A stretch of DNA of 64,000 nucleotides from contig NZ_JAJUXK010000003.1 in assembly GCF_021390335.1 (NCBI RefSeq), forward strand, positions 372,001 to 436,000. Direction: 5' to 3'. This document shows, piece by piece, positions 1-9,087 of this stretch. The notes under the pieces are model-generated. The model was not told the origin of the DNA. It saw nothing but the letters and a program-made list of their open reading frames with translations, and did not search any database. Positions within the stretch are counted from its first letter, which is position 1. Each line of letters starts with the position of its first letter. A program made the position numbers and the translations under genes. The stretch comes from Dyadobacter sp. CY343 (GTDB taxonomy: Bacteria; Bacteroidota; Bacteroidia; Cytophagales; Spirosomataceae).

Positions 1-1308
1 ACATCCGTCAATCCCGCTCGTTCCTCTGTTAGCAAACACCTCTCCTATCTGGTTATCAAAACGCAATGTATTGACATAGCGAACCGCCATACTATTTGCC
101 ACATGTAACTGACATCCCGTATTTAAAAACTTAAAAATACAATCTATCGATGTTAAATCATTTAACGTATTTAGATTTGTTATATACTTAACCACACTAG
201 TCGTACTGTTGGCTTCGAGAGCATCCCATTTTGCTGAGTTAAAGGACAAACTGTCAAAGTCAGTATGCTGCACAAATTGCTGATAATCAACCCTCTCAAA
301 TAACTCCTTGAAGAAATAGGCGGGATCCACAGGAATATTCCGGGTCAAAGCCTGCATAGGATCCGGTAAAACAGCAGTTTCACCAATATGCCAGTGTTGT
401 TTTGGCGGGTTTCGTCTGATGAACTGCTTGAATTCTTTAGAAAGAAACGATAAACCAAATGTAATAAGTAAATCCGGGCGTAGCTGGGCAGCATTTTCCG
501 AACCTAAAAACAAATCGTGGCTGCCAATAAAATGTGCTTTTAATTTAAGATTTGATATACAATCACCCAAAACAGGAATCCCCCACTCCTCCGCTATTTT
601 TTCCAAGCTTTCGCTCAATTCCTGATCAAATCTCGCCTGCCCGCCTGCTATCAGTACGCTGCCCCCATCTTCGAGCTCGTCGATGATCTGGTGCCACATT
701 TCGGTAGATAGTGTTGCAGTCGTTTTTACCTTCTCAATAATGCGGATTTGCTCCGATGGCTCAAAAAGATCCGTTTCAAGCGGATAAAATGGCTCGCGAA
801 TAGGAATGTTGATATGAACAGGTCCACAGGGCTTAGAAGAAGCAGATATGAGAGCCTCATTTACAATACGATTAATCGCCCACTGCACATCCTTGTGCTG
901 GTAGTCAGGCGCGATTTCATGCGATTGCTTGACGTGCCGCCCGTAAACATCAGATTGGTAAATAGTTTGGCCGTCGAGTTGATGCTGCCACTCCTTGGGC
1001 CTGTCTGCCGTGAGAACAACCAATGGGATATGTTGGAAAAATGCTTCTGCCACTGCGGGCGCGAAGTTATATGCGGCACTGCCTGAGGTACATATTAATA
1101 CCACTGGCATATTCAGTTGCTGCGCGATTCCTAGGCCGATAAACGCCGCTGAGCGTTCATCCATGCAAGTATGCATTTGAAAGCCCCTGTGGCGAACAAA
1201 TGCCAGTGTCAGTGCGGCACTGCGAGAGCCAGGAGATACGATTACATGGCGCACACCGTGCGCGAAGCATACCGAAGCTAAATCAATCAGAGGTTGTAGA
1301 ATGGCCAT
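1..1308 (-). CDS. menD: MenD, 2-succinyl-5-enolpyruvyl-6-hydroxy-3-cyclohexene-1-carboxylate synthase (partial, C-terminus beyond window)
   Basis: This thiamine-diphosphate enzyme joins 2-oxoglutarate to isochorismate, the committed step of menaquinone synthesis in the cytoplasm. The frame runs open from the ATG at 1306-1308 to base 1, giving 436 residues without a stop. The N-terminal pyrimidine-binding part shows VSPGSRSAALTLAF, CMDERSAAFIGLG and CTSGSAAYNFAPAVAEA, followed by LTADRPKEW and a QTIYQSDVYG stretch. The last visible residues, NRGTSGIDGC, are the typical MenD motif that opens the TPP-binding domain, so roughly the last quarter of the protein lies outside the window. It lies 68 bases beyond the end of rpoD on the same strand but is separated from it by a terminator, so it probably has its own promoter. 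Menaquinone is the usual respiratory quinone in this phylum. Confidence 0.93.
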   Translation of the reverse strand, partial: MAILQPLIDLASVCFAHGVRHVIVSPGSRSAALTLAFVRHRGFQMHTCMDERSAAFIGLGIAQQLNMPVVLICTSGSAAYNFAPAVAEAFFQHIPLVVLTADRPKEWQHQLDGQTIYQSDVYGRHVKQSHEIAPDYQHKDVQWAINRIVNEALISASSKPCGPVHINIPIREPFYPLETDLFEPSEQIRIIEKVKTTATLSTEMWHQIIDELEDGGSVLIAGGQARFDQELSESLEKIAEEWGIPVLGDCISNLKLKAHFIGSHDLFLGSENAAQLRPDLLITFGLSFLSKEFKQFIRRNPPKQHWHIGETAVLPDPMQALTRNIPVDPAYFFKELFERVDYQQFVQHTDFDSLSFNSAKWDALEANSTTSVVKYITNLNTLNDLTSIDCIFKFLNTGCQLHVANSMAVRYVNTLRFDNQIGEVFANRGTSGIDGC

Positions 1309-1318
1309 ATCAGAAACA

Positions 1319-1344
1319 AAAATAGCCTCTTATGAGGCTATTTT
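1319..1344 (-). terminator. Rho-independent terminator after rpoD
   Basis: An 11-bp perfect stem (AAAATAGCCTC with GAGGCTATTTT) around a 4-base loop is followed, on the minus strand, by a T-rich run. It lies 32 bases past the rpoD stop and 10 bases before the menD start, so it should end rpoD transcription. Confidence 0.75.
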
Positions 1345-1376
1345 ATAATTATAAATATTCAATATTTAACTTACGA

Positions 1377-2240
1377 TTAACCAAGGTAAGTTTTCAAAGC
1401 TTTGCTTCTGGAAACGTGACGCAATCTTCTGATCGCTTTTTCCTTGATTTGACGAACGCGTTCACGTGTAAGGTTGAACTTCTCGCCAATCTCCTCCAAA
1501 GTCATCGCATGCTCACCATTCAAGCCGAAATACAATGCAATCACGTCAGCTTCGCGTTGGGTAAGTGTACAAAGTGCCCTTTGTACCTCTTTGCGTAAAG
1601 ATTCGTTAACCAAACCTGAATCCGGCTTATCTTCCAGATCATTTTCTAATACATCCAGCAACGAGTTTTCCTCACCCTGAACGAAAGGCGCGTCCATTGA
1701 AACGTGGCGACCTGAGATCTTCATGGTATCAACTACCTCAGAAGACGAAATTTCAAGTACTTCCGCCAGCTCTTCAGGTGAAGGTTCGCGCTCGAAACGC
1801 TGCTCCAGTTCTGAAAACGTCTTGGATATTTTATTCAAAGAACCTACCCGGTTCAAAGGCAAACGTACAATACGTGATTGTTCTGCCAGTGCCTGTAAAA
1901 TAGACTGGCGGATCCACCAAACTGCGTATGAAATGAATTTAAAACCTCTTGTCTCATCAAAACGCTGAGCTGCCTTGATCAATCCTAAATTTCCTTCATT
2001 GATCAAATCACCCAACGACAAACCTTGATTCTGATATTGCTTTGCAACAGATACCACAAACCTAAGATTTGCTTTGGTCAATCTCTCTAAGGCCAGCTGA
2101 TCTCCATCCCTGATTTTTTGCGCTAATGTCACCTCCTCATCCGGCGTCAACAAATCCACCTTACCGATCTCCTGCAGATATTTGTCTAGCGACTGACTTT
2201 CACGGTTGGTAATTTGCTTACTGATCTTTAGCTGTCTCAT
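1377..2240 (-). CDS. rpoD: RNA polymerase primary sigma factor, short Bacteroidetes type (RpoD/SigA)
   Basis: This is the housekeeping sigma factor that directs RNA polymerase to most promoters. It has 287 residues, the usual length in Bacteroidetes, whose primary sigma lacks the long region 1.1 and the non-conserved insert of E. coli RpoD. Region 1.2 is seen near [20 protein letters not shown]. Region 2 follows with [37 protein letters not shown] and [17 protein letters not shown]. Region 3 precedes region 4, with the helix-turn-helix [20 protein letters not shown] near the C-terminus. The ATG at 2238-2240 gives the expected [19 protein letters not shown] start. It is a monocistronic unit closed by the terminator at 1319-1344. 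Confidence 0.97.
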   Translation of the reverse strand: MRQLKISKQITNRESQSLDKYLQEIGKVDLLTPDEEVTLAQKIRDGDQLALERLTKANLRFVVSVAKQYQNQGLSLGDLINEGNLGLIKAAQRFDETRGFKFISYAVWWIRQSILQALAEQSRIVRLPLNRVGSLNKISKTFSELEQRFEREPSPEELAEVLEISSSEVVDTMKISGRHVSMDAPFVQGEENSLLDVLENDLEDKPDSGLVNESLRKEVQRALCTLTQREADVIALYFGLNGEHAMTLEEIGEKFNLTRERVRQIKEKAIRRLRHVSRSKALKTYLG

Positions 2241-2304
2241 CTATATCTCTTATTAAGTATGTTATATAACGACGTCAATAGTGTCTTAAAGAACCAACAC
2301 TATT

Positions 2305-4446
2305 TTATGCATTTTTGTTCTCTGGCTTCGGCAACAATACCTTGCGTGAAAGGCGATATTTACCCGTTTTCTTATCGATTTCAACCAGCTTAACCTGAAT
2401 CTCTTCGCCTACTTCAAGTACACCGTCCATAGTCTCCAGACGCTCCCACTTGACCTCGGAAATATGCAATAAACCGTCTTTGCCAGGCAGGAATTCAACA
2501 AATGCACCAAACGGCATTATAGACTTCACTTTACCAGTATATAATTCGCCGATTTCAGGTACCAGAATGATACCTTTGATACGGGAAACAGCCTTATCCA
2601 TTGAAGTCTTGTCTGCCGAGAATATACTTACAAAGCCAGCGCCATCTTTTTCCTCAATAGAAACGGTAGCTCCCGACTCTTTCTGAATATCCTGAACAAC
2701 TTTTCCACCGGGCCCGATCACTGCACCGATCATATCACGGTCAATTTTGATCACAATGGCACGTGGTGTATGTGGTTTCAGATCCGCGCGGCTTTCTGTC
2801 ATCGTCTTGTTCATTTCGCCAAGAATATGAAGTCTGCCTGCTTTCGCCTGCATTAATGCTTCTGTCAATACTTCAAACGAAAGTCCATTCACTTTCATAT
2901 CCATCTGGCAGGCAGTAATACCAGCCTCGGTTCCGGTTACTTTGAAATCCATATCTCCAAGGTGATCTTCATCTCCAAGAATATCGGAAAGAACTGCATA
3001 TTTGCCAGTCGCTTCATCTGAGATAAGTCCCATCGCAATACCTGAAACCGGCGCTTTGATCTTCAAGCCTGAATCCATCAATGCAAGTGAACCTGCGCAA
3101 ACGGTAGCCATAGACGAAGAACCATTTGATTCCAGAATGTCAGAAACGATACGGATCGTGTAAGGATTGTCTTCCGCCACTGGCAATACTTTTTTCAATG
3201 CACGCAGTGCCAGGTTTCCGTGACCAACTTCACGACGGCCAGGTCCGCGGTTAGGTTTTACTTCGCCGGTAGAAAATCCAGGGAAGTTATAATGAAGCAT
3301 GAATTTGCTATAACCGTATTTTAATGTGGTATCAACAATCTGCTCATCGTTTTTGGTACCTAATGTTACCGTAGTCAGAGACTGAGTTTCCCCTCTCGTG
3401 AAAAGAGCTGAACCGTGCGCGTTTGGAAGGAAATCCACTTCCGATGCGATCGGACGAACTTCATCCAAACGACGACCGTCCAGGCGAACTCTTTCGTCCA
3501 GAACCAGGCGGCGTGACGCTTCCCAAACCAGATCGTTAAAATAACGTTTCGCAAGACCTTCTTTAAATTCAGGTGCTTCTTCTTCTGTTATTGTAGTTTT
3601 AAATTCTTCCCAAACTGCCTTAAATCCGTCTTTACGGGCATTTTTGTTAGCAGAACCAAGTTTGGTAACAGCGTATATTTTGTCATAAGCAAATGACCGC
3701 AAACGTGCTTCAACTGTTGCATCTGCATCGTCACCTACATATTCTCTTTTTTCAGTTTTGCCAACTGCCGCTTCGAATTCTTTCAGAGCAAGGCACTGGG
3801 TTTTGATAACTTCGTGTGCGATTTTGAGCGCTTCGATTACTTCTTCTTCCGAAACCTCGCTCATTTCACCTTCAACCATCGCAATATCGTTGTAAGTCGC
3901 ACCCACCATTAGCTCCAGCGTCGCTCTTTCAAGCTCGGCCGATCCCGGGTTGATTGCGTACGCTCCGTCGATTTTAGCAACACGTACTTCCGATACCGGA
4001 CCATTAAATGGAATATCAGATGCAGCCAGTGCGGCAGATGCTGCCAAAGCAGCTAATGCGTCAGGTAATGCAGTGTGATCCGCAGATATTAAAAGGATAT
4101 TAACCTGAACTTCTGCGTGATAATCATCCGGAAATAAGGGACGAAGTACACGGTCAACCAAGCGGCTTGTCAATACTTCGTGGTCCGACAGTTTACCTTC
4201 GCGTCTCTGGAAGCTTCCCGGAATACGGCCGGCAGAAGCAAATTTCTCCTGATAGTCAACCGATAATGGCAAAAAGTCCAGTCCTTCTCTGATATCTTTG
4301 TTAGCTACAACTGTGGCCAGCAACATGGTATTCCCCAGTCTGACAACTACCGAACCGTCGGCTTGCTTCGCTAATTTTCCTGTTTCGATAGTGATTTCCC
4401 TGCCATCAGGTAAGGGTATAGTCTTTGTAACTATATTAAAAAGCAT
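2305..4446 (-). CDS. pnp: Polyribonucleotide nucleotidyltransferase (PNPase)
   Basis: PNPase degrades RNA 3' to 5' by phosphorolysis and can add heteropolymeric tails; it acts as a trimer in the cytoplasm. The 713-residue product has two RNase PH-like domains separated by a helical linker, then a KH domain ([20 protein letters not shown]) and a C-terminal S1 domain ([20 protein letters not shown]). The active-site stretch around [26 protein letters not shown] residues and [15 protein letters not shown] is intact. The start is taken as the ATG at 4444-4446 ([12 protein letters not shown]). A longer frame to 4512 would need a TTG lying inside the rpsO-pnp hairpin and adds 22 residues not typical of the family. 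It follows rpsO on the same strand, the widely conserved rpsO-pnp order. Confidence 0.96.
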   Translation of the reverse strand: MLFNIVTKTIPLPDGREITIETGKLAKQADGSVVVRLGNTMLLATVVANKDIREGLDFLPLSVDYQEKFASAGRIPGSFQRREGKLSDHEVLTSRLVDRVLRPLFPDDYHAEVQVNILLISADHTALPDALAALAASAALAASDIPFNGPVSEVRVAKIDGAYAINPGSAELERATLELMVGATYNDIAMVEGEMSEVSEEEVIEALKIAHEVIKTQCLALKEFEAAVGKTEKREYVGDDADATVEARLRSFAYDKIYAVTKLGSANKNARKDGFKAVWEEFKTTITEEEAPEFKEGLAKRYFNDLVWEASRRLVLDERVRLDGRRLDEVRPIASEVDFLPNAHGSALFTRGETQSLTTVTLGTKNDEQIVDTTLKYGYSKFMLHYNFPGFSTGEVKPNRGPGRREVGHGNLALRALKKVLPVAEDNPYTIRIVSDILESNGSSSMATVCAGSLALMDSGLKIKAPVSGIAMGLISDEATGKYAVLSDILGDEDHLGDMDFKVTGTEAGITACQMDMKVNGLSFEVLTEALMQAKAGRLHILGEMNKTMTESRADLKPHTPRAIVIKIDRDMIGAVIGPGGKVVQDIQKESGATVSIEEKDGAGFVSIFSADKTSMDKAVSRIKGIILVPEIGELYTGKVKSIMPFGAFVEFLPGKDGLLHISEVKWERLETMDGVLEVGEEIQVKLVEIDKKTGKYRLSRKVLLPKPENKNA

Positions 4447-4512
4447 AGAATTGTGATTTTTGTAGCTGTGAAACGCCGTCCTGACGTTCCGATGATTTTC
4501 TAAAGTCCGCAA

Positions 4513-4553
4513 AAAATCAGGGAACTTACATGTTATTGAAGTTCCCTGATTTT
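4513..4553 (-). terminator. rpsO-pnp intergenic hairpin (attenuator or processing site)
   Basis: Two 15-base arms (4513-4527 and 4539-4553) are perfectly complementary across an 11-base loop. On the minus strand the stem is followed by a run of six T, so it has the form of an intrinsic terminator placed between rpsO and pnp. In E. coli the rpsO-pnp junction carries a hairpin cut by RNase III and used for PNPase autoregulation. A similar role here is inference from position. Confidence 0.8.
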
Positions 4554-4556
4554 GAA

Positions 4557-4832
4557 TTACTTACGTATGTTCAATTCGACGATAATCGCACGGTAGCGAT
4601 TGATGTCATTTTTGTAAAGATAGTCTAGCAATCTTCTGCGCTTTCCTACCATTTTAAGAAGACCAAGACGCGTATCATTGTCTTTCTTGTGCGTCTTTAA
4701 GTGCTCGTTCAAATAGTTGATGCGGTACGTAAATAAAGCAATTTGTGATTCAGCTGAGCCGGTGTCTCCGCTCTCTTTTTTAAAACCTTTTGATTCGAAG
4801 ATCTCGCTCTTCTTTTCCGCGGTTAAATACAT
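4557..4832 (-). CDS. rpsO: 30S ribosomal protein S15
   Basis: S15 is a primary binder of the central domain of 16S rRNA and bridges to the large subunit. The 91-residue product has the normal length and the family signatures [48 protein letters not shown] and the C-terminal [14 protein letters not shown]. It begins with [12 protein letters not shown] at the ATG at 4830-4832. A -7 element of the Bacteroidetes promoter type lies 64-71 bases upstream. It is followed by a strong hairpin and then pnp, the classic rpsO-pnp arrangement, so S15 and PNPase are likely made from one transcription unit with partial termination between them. Confidence 0.97.
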   Translation of the reverse strand: MYLTAEKKSEIFESKGFKKESGDTGSAESQIALFTYRINYLNEHLKTHKKDNDTRLGLLKMVGKRRRLLDYLYKNDINRYRAIIVELNIRK

Positions 4833-4895
4833 GATTGTAACAACAGATTAAATAAATATGAAGTAATTGACAGCGCCTTGCCGCAAATAAGGTTG

Positions 4896-4903
4896 CAAAA
4901 GTA
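4896..4903 (-). promoter_or_regulatory. Putative promoter -7 element for rpsO-pnp
   Basis: CAAAAGTA on the plus strand reads TACTTTTG on the minus strand, an exact fit to the Bacteroidetes -7 consensus TAnnTTTG. The expected transcription start near 4889 would give a leader of about 57 bases before the rpsO ATG. The -33 region holds only an A-run where CAA would be ideal, so the match is partial. Confidence 0.55.
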
Positions 4904-4936
4904 CGATTTTGCAGTGATATTAAAAATATAATTTTA

Positions 4937-6430
4937 CTATGATTGGATAAGTTCCTTTTTCCCGAATCTACTTGCCCACTGTTCTTTAATTCTTTTCACG
5001 AACATCAGATACACATCTTTATCAAACAAACTGGAGTCGCTTCGAGCGCGGTCAATGAAATATAATCCGGCCAGTAAAAGAATAGTATTGGCCATCCACG
5101 CTCCCAGTGGGACTGCCAGCAAACCTTCCTTCACCCACTTATCTCCCTGATTCGTTAAAACGTACAATAGGATAAAAAACAAGATTGAAACCAATACAGG
5201 TACACCAAACCCACCTTTTTTGATGATTGCTCCCAGCGGCGCGCCGATCAGGAACATGATCAGACAGGATATTGCATTGGTATACTTATGGTGCTTTTCC
5301 AGTTCGTACCGGTTCGCGTCTTTCAGTTTCGTTTGAAGGTAATCGTATTGTGTCTTCGTATAGCTGAGCATGCTGCCAGAAGCACTTTTCGCATTTTGAA
5401 GGATATCTTTTTTCAGACTATCAGATACCGGTTTCACCAACAAGGAATCAATCCACGCGCCTTTCTTAATTGTTTTATCGGTTCCCTCCCGGTAATTATA
5501 GGAGTAATACTGCTGGCTGCCTGAAACCAGATTCTTCTTTGTTTCTACATAAGAATTCCGAAGTGAATCCGCAGTACTGGTAAGATCTGTGATATTCTTC
5601 ATGAATTCGTGGTACTTGAATTGCCCTTCGTCGGTACGCTTCATGCCGAATGAAGCCAGACTTTCCGTAAGCCGGTAATGCTTGAACGAATTCCTGCTGA
5701 AATTGGAAAAAGCTTTGGTTGAACCAGTTGGGGCAGAAATATATACCGGCCTGGCATTTCCCGAAGCGGCTTCATCCGTATACCTGGTTCCGTTATAAAG
5801 TTCGATAACCAGGTAACGGTTATCATTAATGGAATACATTCTTCCGGAGTCGGCAAGGATAATTTCGGTATTACCGAATTCATAAGAACGGTTACTGTGC
5901 TTATAAATGACCATTCCTTTCAACCGGCCGTTCTCTTCCTTCTTATCTACTTTAATGCTATATCCGGGCAGATCATTATAAAATATCCCGTCCTTTATTT
6001 TGAGCGTCGCCTTTGTGGTTTTAATATCATACAAAAGACTATATCCCTTCAAATTCGCCCAGGGAGATACCCTATCGTTGAAAAAGAAGGAAAACACACT
6101 GATCCCGAAAGTCACGATAAAAAGTGGCAACATCGTGCGTACAACCGAAATCCCTGCACTCTTAATGGCTGTAAGCTCAAAGAATTCACCCAGGTTACCG
6201 AATGCCATTAATGAAGATAGCAACGTAGCCAGTGGCAATGCAGTGGGTACGGTGATCAGACTAAAAAAGAAGAATAACTGGGCGTAATCCGTGATTCCCA
6301 GGTCTTTGGAGACGAAATCATCAATGTAAAAAATCATGATCCGCATTAGAAAAACGAATACCACGACCGACATTGTAATTACAAATGGCCCCCAAAACGA
6401 CATTAAAACAAGCTTATCAAGCTTTTTCAT
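4937..6430 (-). CDS. LptF/LptG-family permease (YjgP/YjgQ)
   Basis: Members of this family form the inner-membrane permease that, with the LptB ATPase, extracts lipopolysaccharide and pushes it onto the Lpt bridge. The 497-residue product starts with a hydrophobic helix after MKKLDKLVLMSFWGPFVIT, has further membrane helices around PTALPLATLLSSLMAFGNLGE (the conserved loop of the family) and a large periplasmic domain in the middle. It ends with about three membrane helices starting at the conserved AISCLIMFLIGAPLGAIIKKGG. The ATG at 6428-6430 overlaps the stop of the upstream START-like gene in a TGATG junction, implying translational coupling; a TTG one codon earlier is less likely. LptF and LptG cannot be told apart here. 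Confidence 0.9.
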   Translation of the reverse strand: MKKLDKLVLMSFWGPFVITMSVVVFVFLMRIMIFYIDDFVSKDLGITDYAQLFFFFSLITVPTALPLATLLSSLMAFGNLGEFFELTAIKSAGISVVRTMLPLFIVTFGISVFSFFFNDRVSPWANLKGYSLLYDIKTTKATLKIKDGIFYNDLPGYSIKVDKKEENGRLKGMVIYKHSNRSYEFGNTEIILADSGRMYSINDNRYLVIELYNGTRYTDEAASGNARPVYISAPTGSTKAFSNFSRNSFKHYRLTESLASFGMKRTDEGQFKYHEFMKNITDLTSTADSLRNSYVETKKNLVSGSQQYYSYNYREGTDKTIKKGAWIDSLLVKPVSDSLKKDILQNAKSASGSMLSYTKTQYDYLQTKLKDANRYELEKHHKYTNAISCLIMFLIGAPLGAIIKKGGFGVPVLVSILFFILLYVLTNQGDKWVKEGLLAVPLGAWMANTILLLAGLYFIDRARSDSSLFDKDVYLMFVKRIKEQWASRFGKKELIQS

Positions 6431-6822
6431 CAACTACCTACTATATCTCTAAGATTATGCATAAATCCATCCCACAACGAAGCAAGCTCATCCCGATCCC
6501 GGTTGGGCGAATAGTCGCTTACGCGCAGGAACGTTGCCTGAGTTAACTCACTTACCTCCAATTTCAGTTCCAGGTAGTTGTTATCAAGATTGTCGTCACT
6601 TGTATTTTCAAAATCAAAACGAACCGATTTATTAATTCTAAGACTGGTTTGTCTGGCAATATGGCTATCACCGTCCCACTGGAAATCAAAGCGATGATCG
6701 GGTAAAACAGTGACTTTTTCGGCAAACCACTGTTCCAATCCGGAAGGGGTCGAGATATATGGAAAGAGCACTTTGGGAGAGGAACGCAATTCAAACTCAG
6801 TAATAAATTTATATTTTTCCAT
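6430..6822 (-). CDS. START-like / SRPBCC domain protein
   Basis: A 130-residue protein made of a single START-like fold of the kind found widely in Bacteroidetes (AHSA1/SRPBCC superfamily). The start MEKYKFITEFELRSSPKVLFPYISTPSGLEQWFAEKV carries the pattern 'two beta strands, proline, then a helix with W-F', and a C-terminal helix (ELASLWDGFMHNLRDIVGS) closes the fold. Such proteins bind hydrophobic ligands, but no ligand can be assigned. The stop overlaps the start of the LptF/LptG-like permease by one base, so the two are almost certainly co-translated. A link to envelope lipid handling is suggested by this coupling only. Confidence 0.75.
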   Translation of the reverse strand: MEKYKFITEFELRSSPKVLFPYISTPSGLEQWFAEKVTVLPDHRFDFQWDGDSHIARQTSLRINKSVRFDFENTSDDNLDNNYLELKLEVSELTQATFLRVSDYSPNRDRDELASLWDGFMHNLRDIVGS

Positions 6823-6975
6823 ATGAACTACTATTAAAAGGGTGTCCCAGTCAGTTCCTGCCGCATCGCTGACTTAAAAGTTGTAATATAGCATAAATCA
6901 AGAATAAAAGCCTGTAAAGATAAATTTTGAGCAACGCAGAATTCAGAATTTCTTCGTCATTTTTAAAGAAAACGT

Positions 6976-7007
6976 ATTGTGTCATTAAATTATTTAACAT
7001 ACTTTTG
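6976..7007 (+). promoter_or_regulatory. Promoter of the CAU tRNA gene
   Basis: ATTG at 6976-6979, a 20-base spacer and TACTTTTG at 7000-7007 match the Bacteroidetes sigma-A consensus (TTTG, 19-21 bases, TAnnTTTG). The predicted start near 7014 is a few bases before the mature tRNA 5' end at 7021. Confidence 0.75.
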
Positions 7008-7020
7008 CACCACGTTAAAC

Positions 7021-7094
7021 GGCGGGGTAGCTCAGATGGTTAGAGCGTAGGATTCATAACCCTAAGGTCGGCAGTTCGATTCTGCTCCCCGCTA
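7021..7094 (+). tRNA. tRNA with CAU anticodon, probably elongator tRNA-Met
   Basis: The 74-base sequence folds as a cloverleaf: acceptor stem GGCGGGG with CCCCGCT (G-U as the first pair), U8-A9, D arm GCTC/GAGC, anticodon loop TTCATAA, and a T arm GGCAG-TTCGATT-CTGCT. The discriminator is A and CCA is not encoded. The anticodon is CAU. The gene lacks the three G-C pairs at the base of the anticodon stem expected in an initiator, so it is called elongator Met; a tRNA-Ile2 with lysidine at position 34 cannot be excluded. The anticodon stem has an A31-C39 mismatch. A promoter and a terminator flank it, so it is a single-gene unit. Confidence 0.92.
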
Positions 7095-7105
7095 CTTCGA
7101 TTTTC

Positions 7106-7131
7106 AGACATCCTTCCAGGGTGTCTTTTTT
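7106..7131 (+). terminator. Terminator after the CAU tRNA
   Basis: AGACATCC pairs with GGGTGTCT (one G-U) across a 5-base loop and is followed by six T, 12 bases past the tRNA 3' end. Confidence 0.8.
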
Positions 7132-7211
7132 ATTTTCTGCCTGCTCCGAGAATTAAAATTCCAACGTTTCAGTTTAACCATCTAGGTAAACCACCTATTC
7201 ACCCGAACTGT

Positions 7212-8990
7212 ATGAAATTATTGTTACAATATCTCAGCCGCTATAAATGGCTGATATTGCTCGCTTTGCTGATGGCGTCAATCAATCAGGTTTTTTCCCT
7301 TTTGAACCCATATATCTTAGGTAACCTGCTCATAGATCCGTACGCGAATAAGGCGGACTATTTTCGTAAAAACGGCCTCGACGACGCGTTTTTCAAAGGT
7401 GTTCTCACAGGTTTGCTGCTGATCATCGGAACCGCGATGGTCTCCCGGATCGCGAAAGCATTTCAGGATTATCTGGTCAATGTTGTGATTCAAAAGTTTG
7501 GGGCTAACCTCTATACCGACGGGCTCCGGCATGCGCTGCGACTTCCTTTCCAGGATTTCGAAGATCAGCGCAGCGGCGAAACATTATCCGTTCTTCAAAA
7601 AGTACGGGCCGACTGTGAGAAGTTCATCATGAATTTCGTTAATGTGCTCTTTACTACGCTGATAGGAATCGTATTTGTAGTGATCGTTGCATTTAAGCTG
7701 AGCCCGATGCTGCCGCTGATCTACCTCGTAGGATCCATTGTGCTGGCTATATTGACGAGCGTTTTAAGCCGCAAGATCAAATCCATTCAAAAGAATATCG
7801 TCACCGAAACCACCGCGCTTGCCGGTTCAACGACCGAATCGCTGAGGAATATTGAGTTGGTAAAAAGCCTTGGACTTACCCAGCAGGAGATCGGCAGACT
7901 CAATACTACTACCTTCAAAATCCTCAAACTGGAACTGAAAAAGGTCAAAAGCATTCGCTCGATCAGTTTTATACAGGGTACGTTCGTGAATTTCCTGCAG
8001 CAATGCATCATGTTTGCGCTGCTGTTTTTCGTCTTCCGCGACCAGATTACCGTCGGACAAATGATGATGATGCAGTTCTATTCCTTCTTCATTTTCGGTC
8101 CGTTGCAGGAGTTGGGGAATGTAATAATGTCCTACCGCGAGGCCGAAGCGTCTTTGAATAACCTGCAAACGTTACTGGCCCGGCCCATCGAGCAGAAACC
8201 TTTGCATCCCGAGACAATCGGCGAAATTGAGGTTCTGGAATTTAATAATGTCAGATTTCAGCACCAGTCGGCAAACAGACCTGCATTAGAAAATATCTCT
8301 TTCAGGGTTAAACGTGGTGAAACGATCGCATTTGTAGGACCGTCGGGCTCTGGTAAAACGACGCTCGTAAAGCTCCTGGTTGGACTTTATCCGCCAATTG
8401 AAGGAAGTGTTTTCTACAATAATCACAACGGTAATGCCATTGATTTTGACGAGATCAGAAACAAAATAGGCTTTGTGACGCAGGATACGCAGCTTTTCTC
8501 CGGTACTATCAGAGAAAATCTCCTTTTCGTTAATCCGACTGCGACCGACGAAATGATCCAGGATGTATTATTGAAATCGGCTTGCTATAATCTTTTGTCA
8601 AGAGCTGAGAATGGCATTGAAACCGTGATCGGTGAAGGTGGTTTGAAACTTTCGGGCGGTGAGCGTCAGCGACTTTCTATTGCGCGCGCATTGCTACGAA
8701 ACCCTAACCTGATCATATTCGACGAGGCAACTTCCGCCCTGGATTCACTGACCGAAGAAGAAATTTCCAATACGATCCGCAGCATTACCGATCAGCGGCA
8801 GCATATTACCGTTATGATCGCGCACCGGCTCTCCACCATCCTTCACGCCGATCGCATCTATGTATTAGAAAAAGGAAAGATCATTGAAACCGGCACGCAT
8901 TCATCGCTTCTGGACGAGAAAGGTTTGTATTATGCTATGTGGCGGCAGCAGATCGGTGAGCGTAAAGACGAGCAGGTGGTACACGCATAG
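7212..8990 (+). CDS. ABC transporter, fused permease and ATPase (MsbA/MdlB-like exporter)
   Basis: A 592-residue half-transporter that would dimerise to export a hydrophobic or lipid-like substrate using ATP. Residues 1-310 form the six-helix membrane domain, with clear hydrophobic segments near 12-30, 64-80, 143-185 and 260-300. The nucleotide-binding domain follows with Walker A GPSGSGKT (376-383), the signature LSGGERQR, Walker B LIIFDEATSALD and the switch histidine in MIAHRLS. It begins at an ATG 118 bases after the tRNA and is not in an evident operon. The substrate cannot be predicted; lipid A (MsbA), drugs or peptides are all possible. Confidence 0.88.
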   Translation: MKLLLQYLSRYKWLILLALLMASINQVFSLLNPYILGNLLIDPYANKADYFRKNGLDDAFFKGVLTGLLLIIGTAMVSRIAKAFQDYLVNVVIQKFGANLYTDGLRHALRLPFQDFEDQRSGETLSVLQKVRADCEKFIMNFVNVLFTTLIGIVFVVIVAFKLSPMLPLIYLVGSIVLAILTSVLSRKIKSIQKNIVTETTALAGSTTESLRNIELVKSLGLTQQEIGRLNTTTFKILKLELKKVKSIRSISFIQGTFVNFLQQCIMFALLFFVFRDQITVGQMMMMQFYSFFIFGPLQELGNVIMSYREAEASLNNLQTLLARPIEQKPLHPETIGEIEVLEFNNVRFQHQSANRPALENISFRVKRGETIAFVGPSGSGKTTLVKLLVGLYPPIEGSVFYNNHNGNAIDFDEIRNKIGFVTQDTQLFSGTIRENLLFVNPTATDEMIQDVLLKSACYNLLSRAENGIETVIGEGGLKLSGGERQRLSIARALLRNPNLIIFDEATSALDSLTEEEISNTIRSITDQRQHITVMIAHRLSTILHADRIYVLEKGKIIETGTHSSLLDEKGLYYAMWRQQIGERKDEQVVHA

Positions 8991-9046
8991 TCGCATTTCA
9001 CTGCGCATTCCGCAAGTTTCAGGTTTTAGTAAAATAGCGGTCAGGG

Positions 9047-9054
9047 TAATTTTG
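9047..9054 (+). promoter_or_regulatory. Putative -7 promoter element for the oxygenase / Ada-module pair
   Basis: TAATTTTG fits TAnnTTTG exactly. The -33 region, 20 bases upstream, reads GTTT rather than TTG. Transcription would start near 9061, giving a leader of about 27 bases before the GTG start at 9088. Confidence 0.45.
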
Positions 9055-9087
9055 TTAAAATAATATTGGCGACAAAACATTCTGCCC

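Noticed and set aside
7021-7094. Initiator tRNA-fMet
   Set aside because: It lacks the three G-C pairs next to the anticodon loop and the unpaired 1-72 position expected of an initiator.
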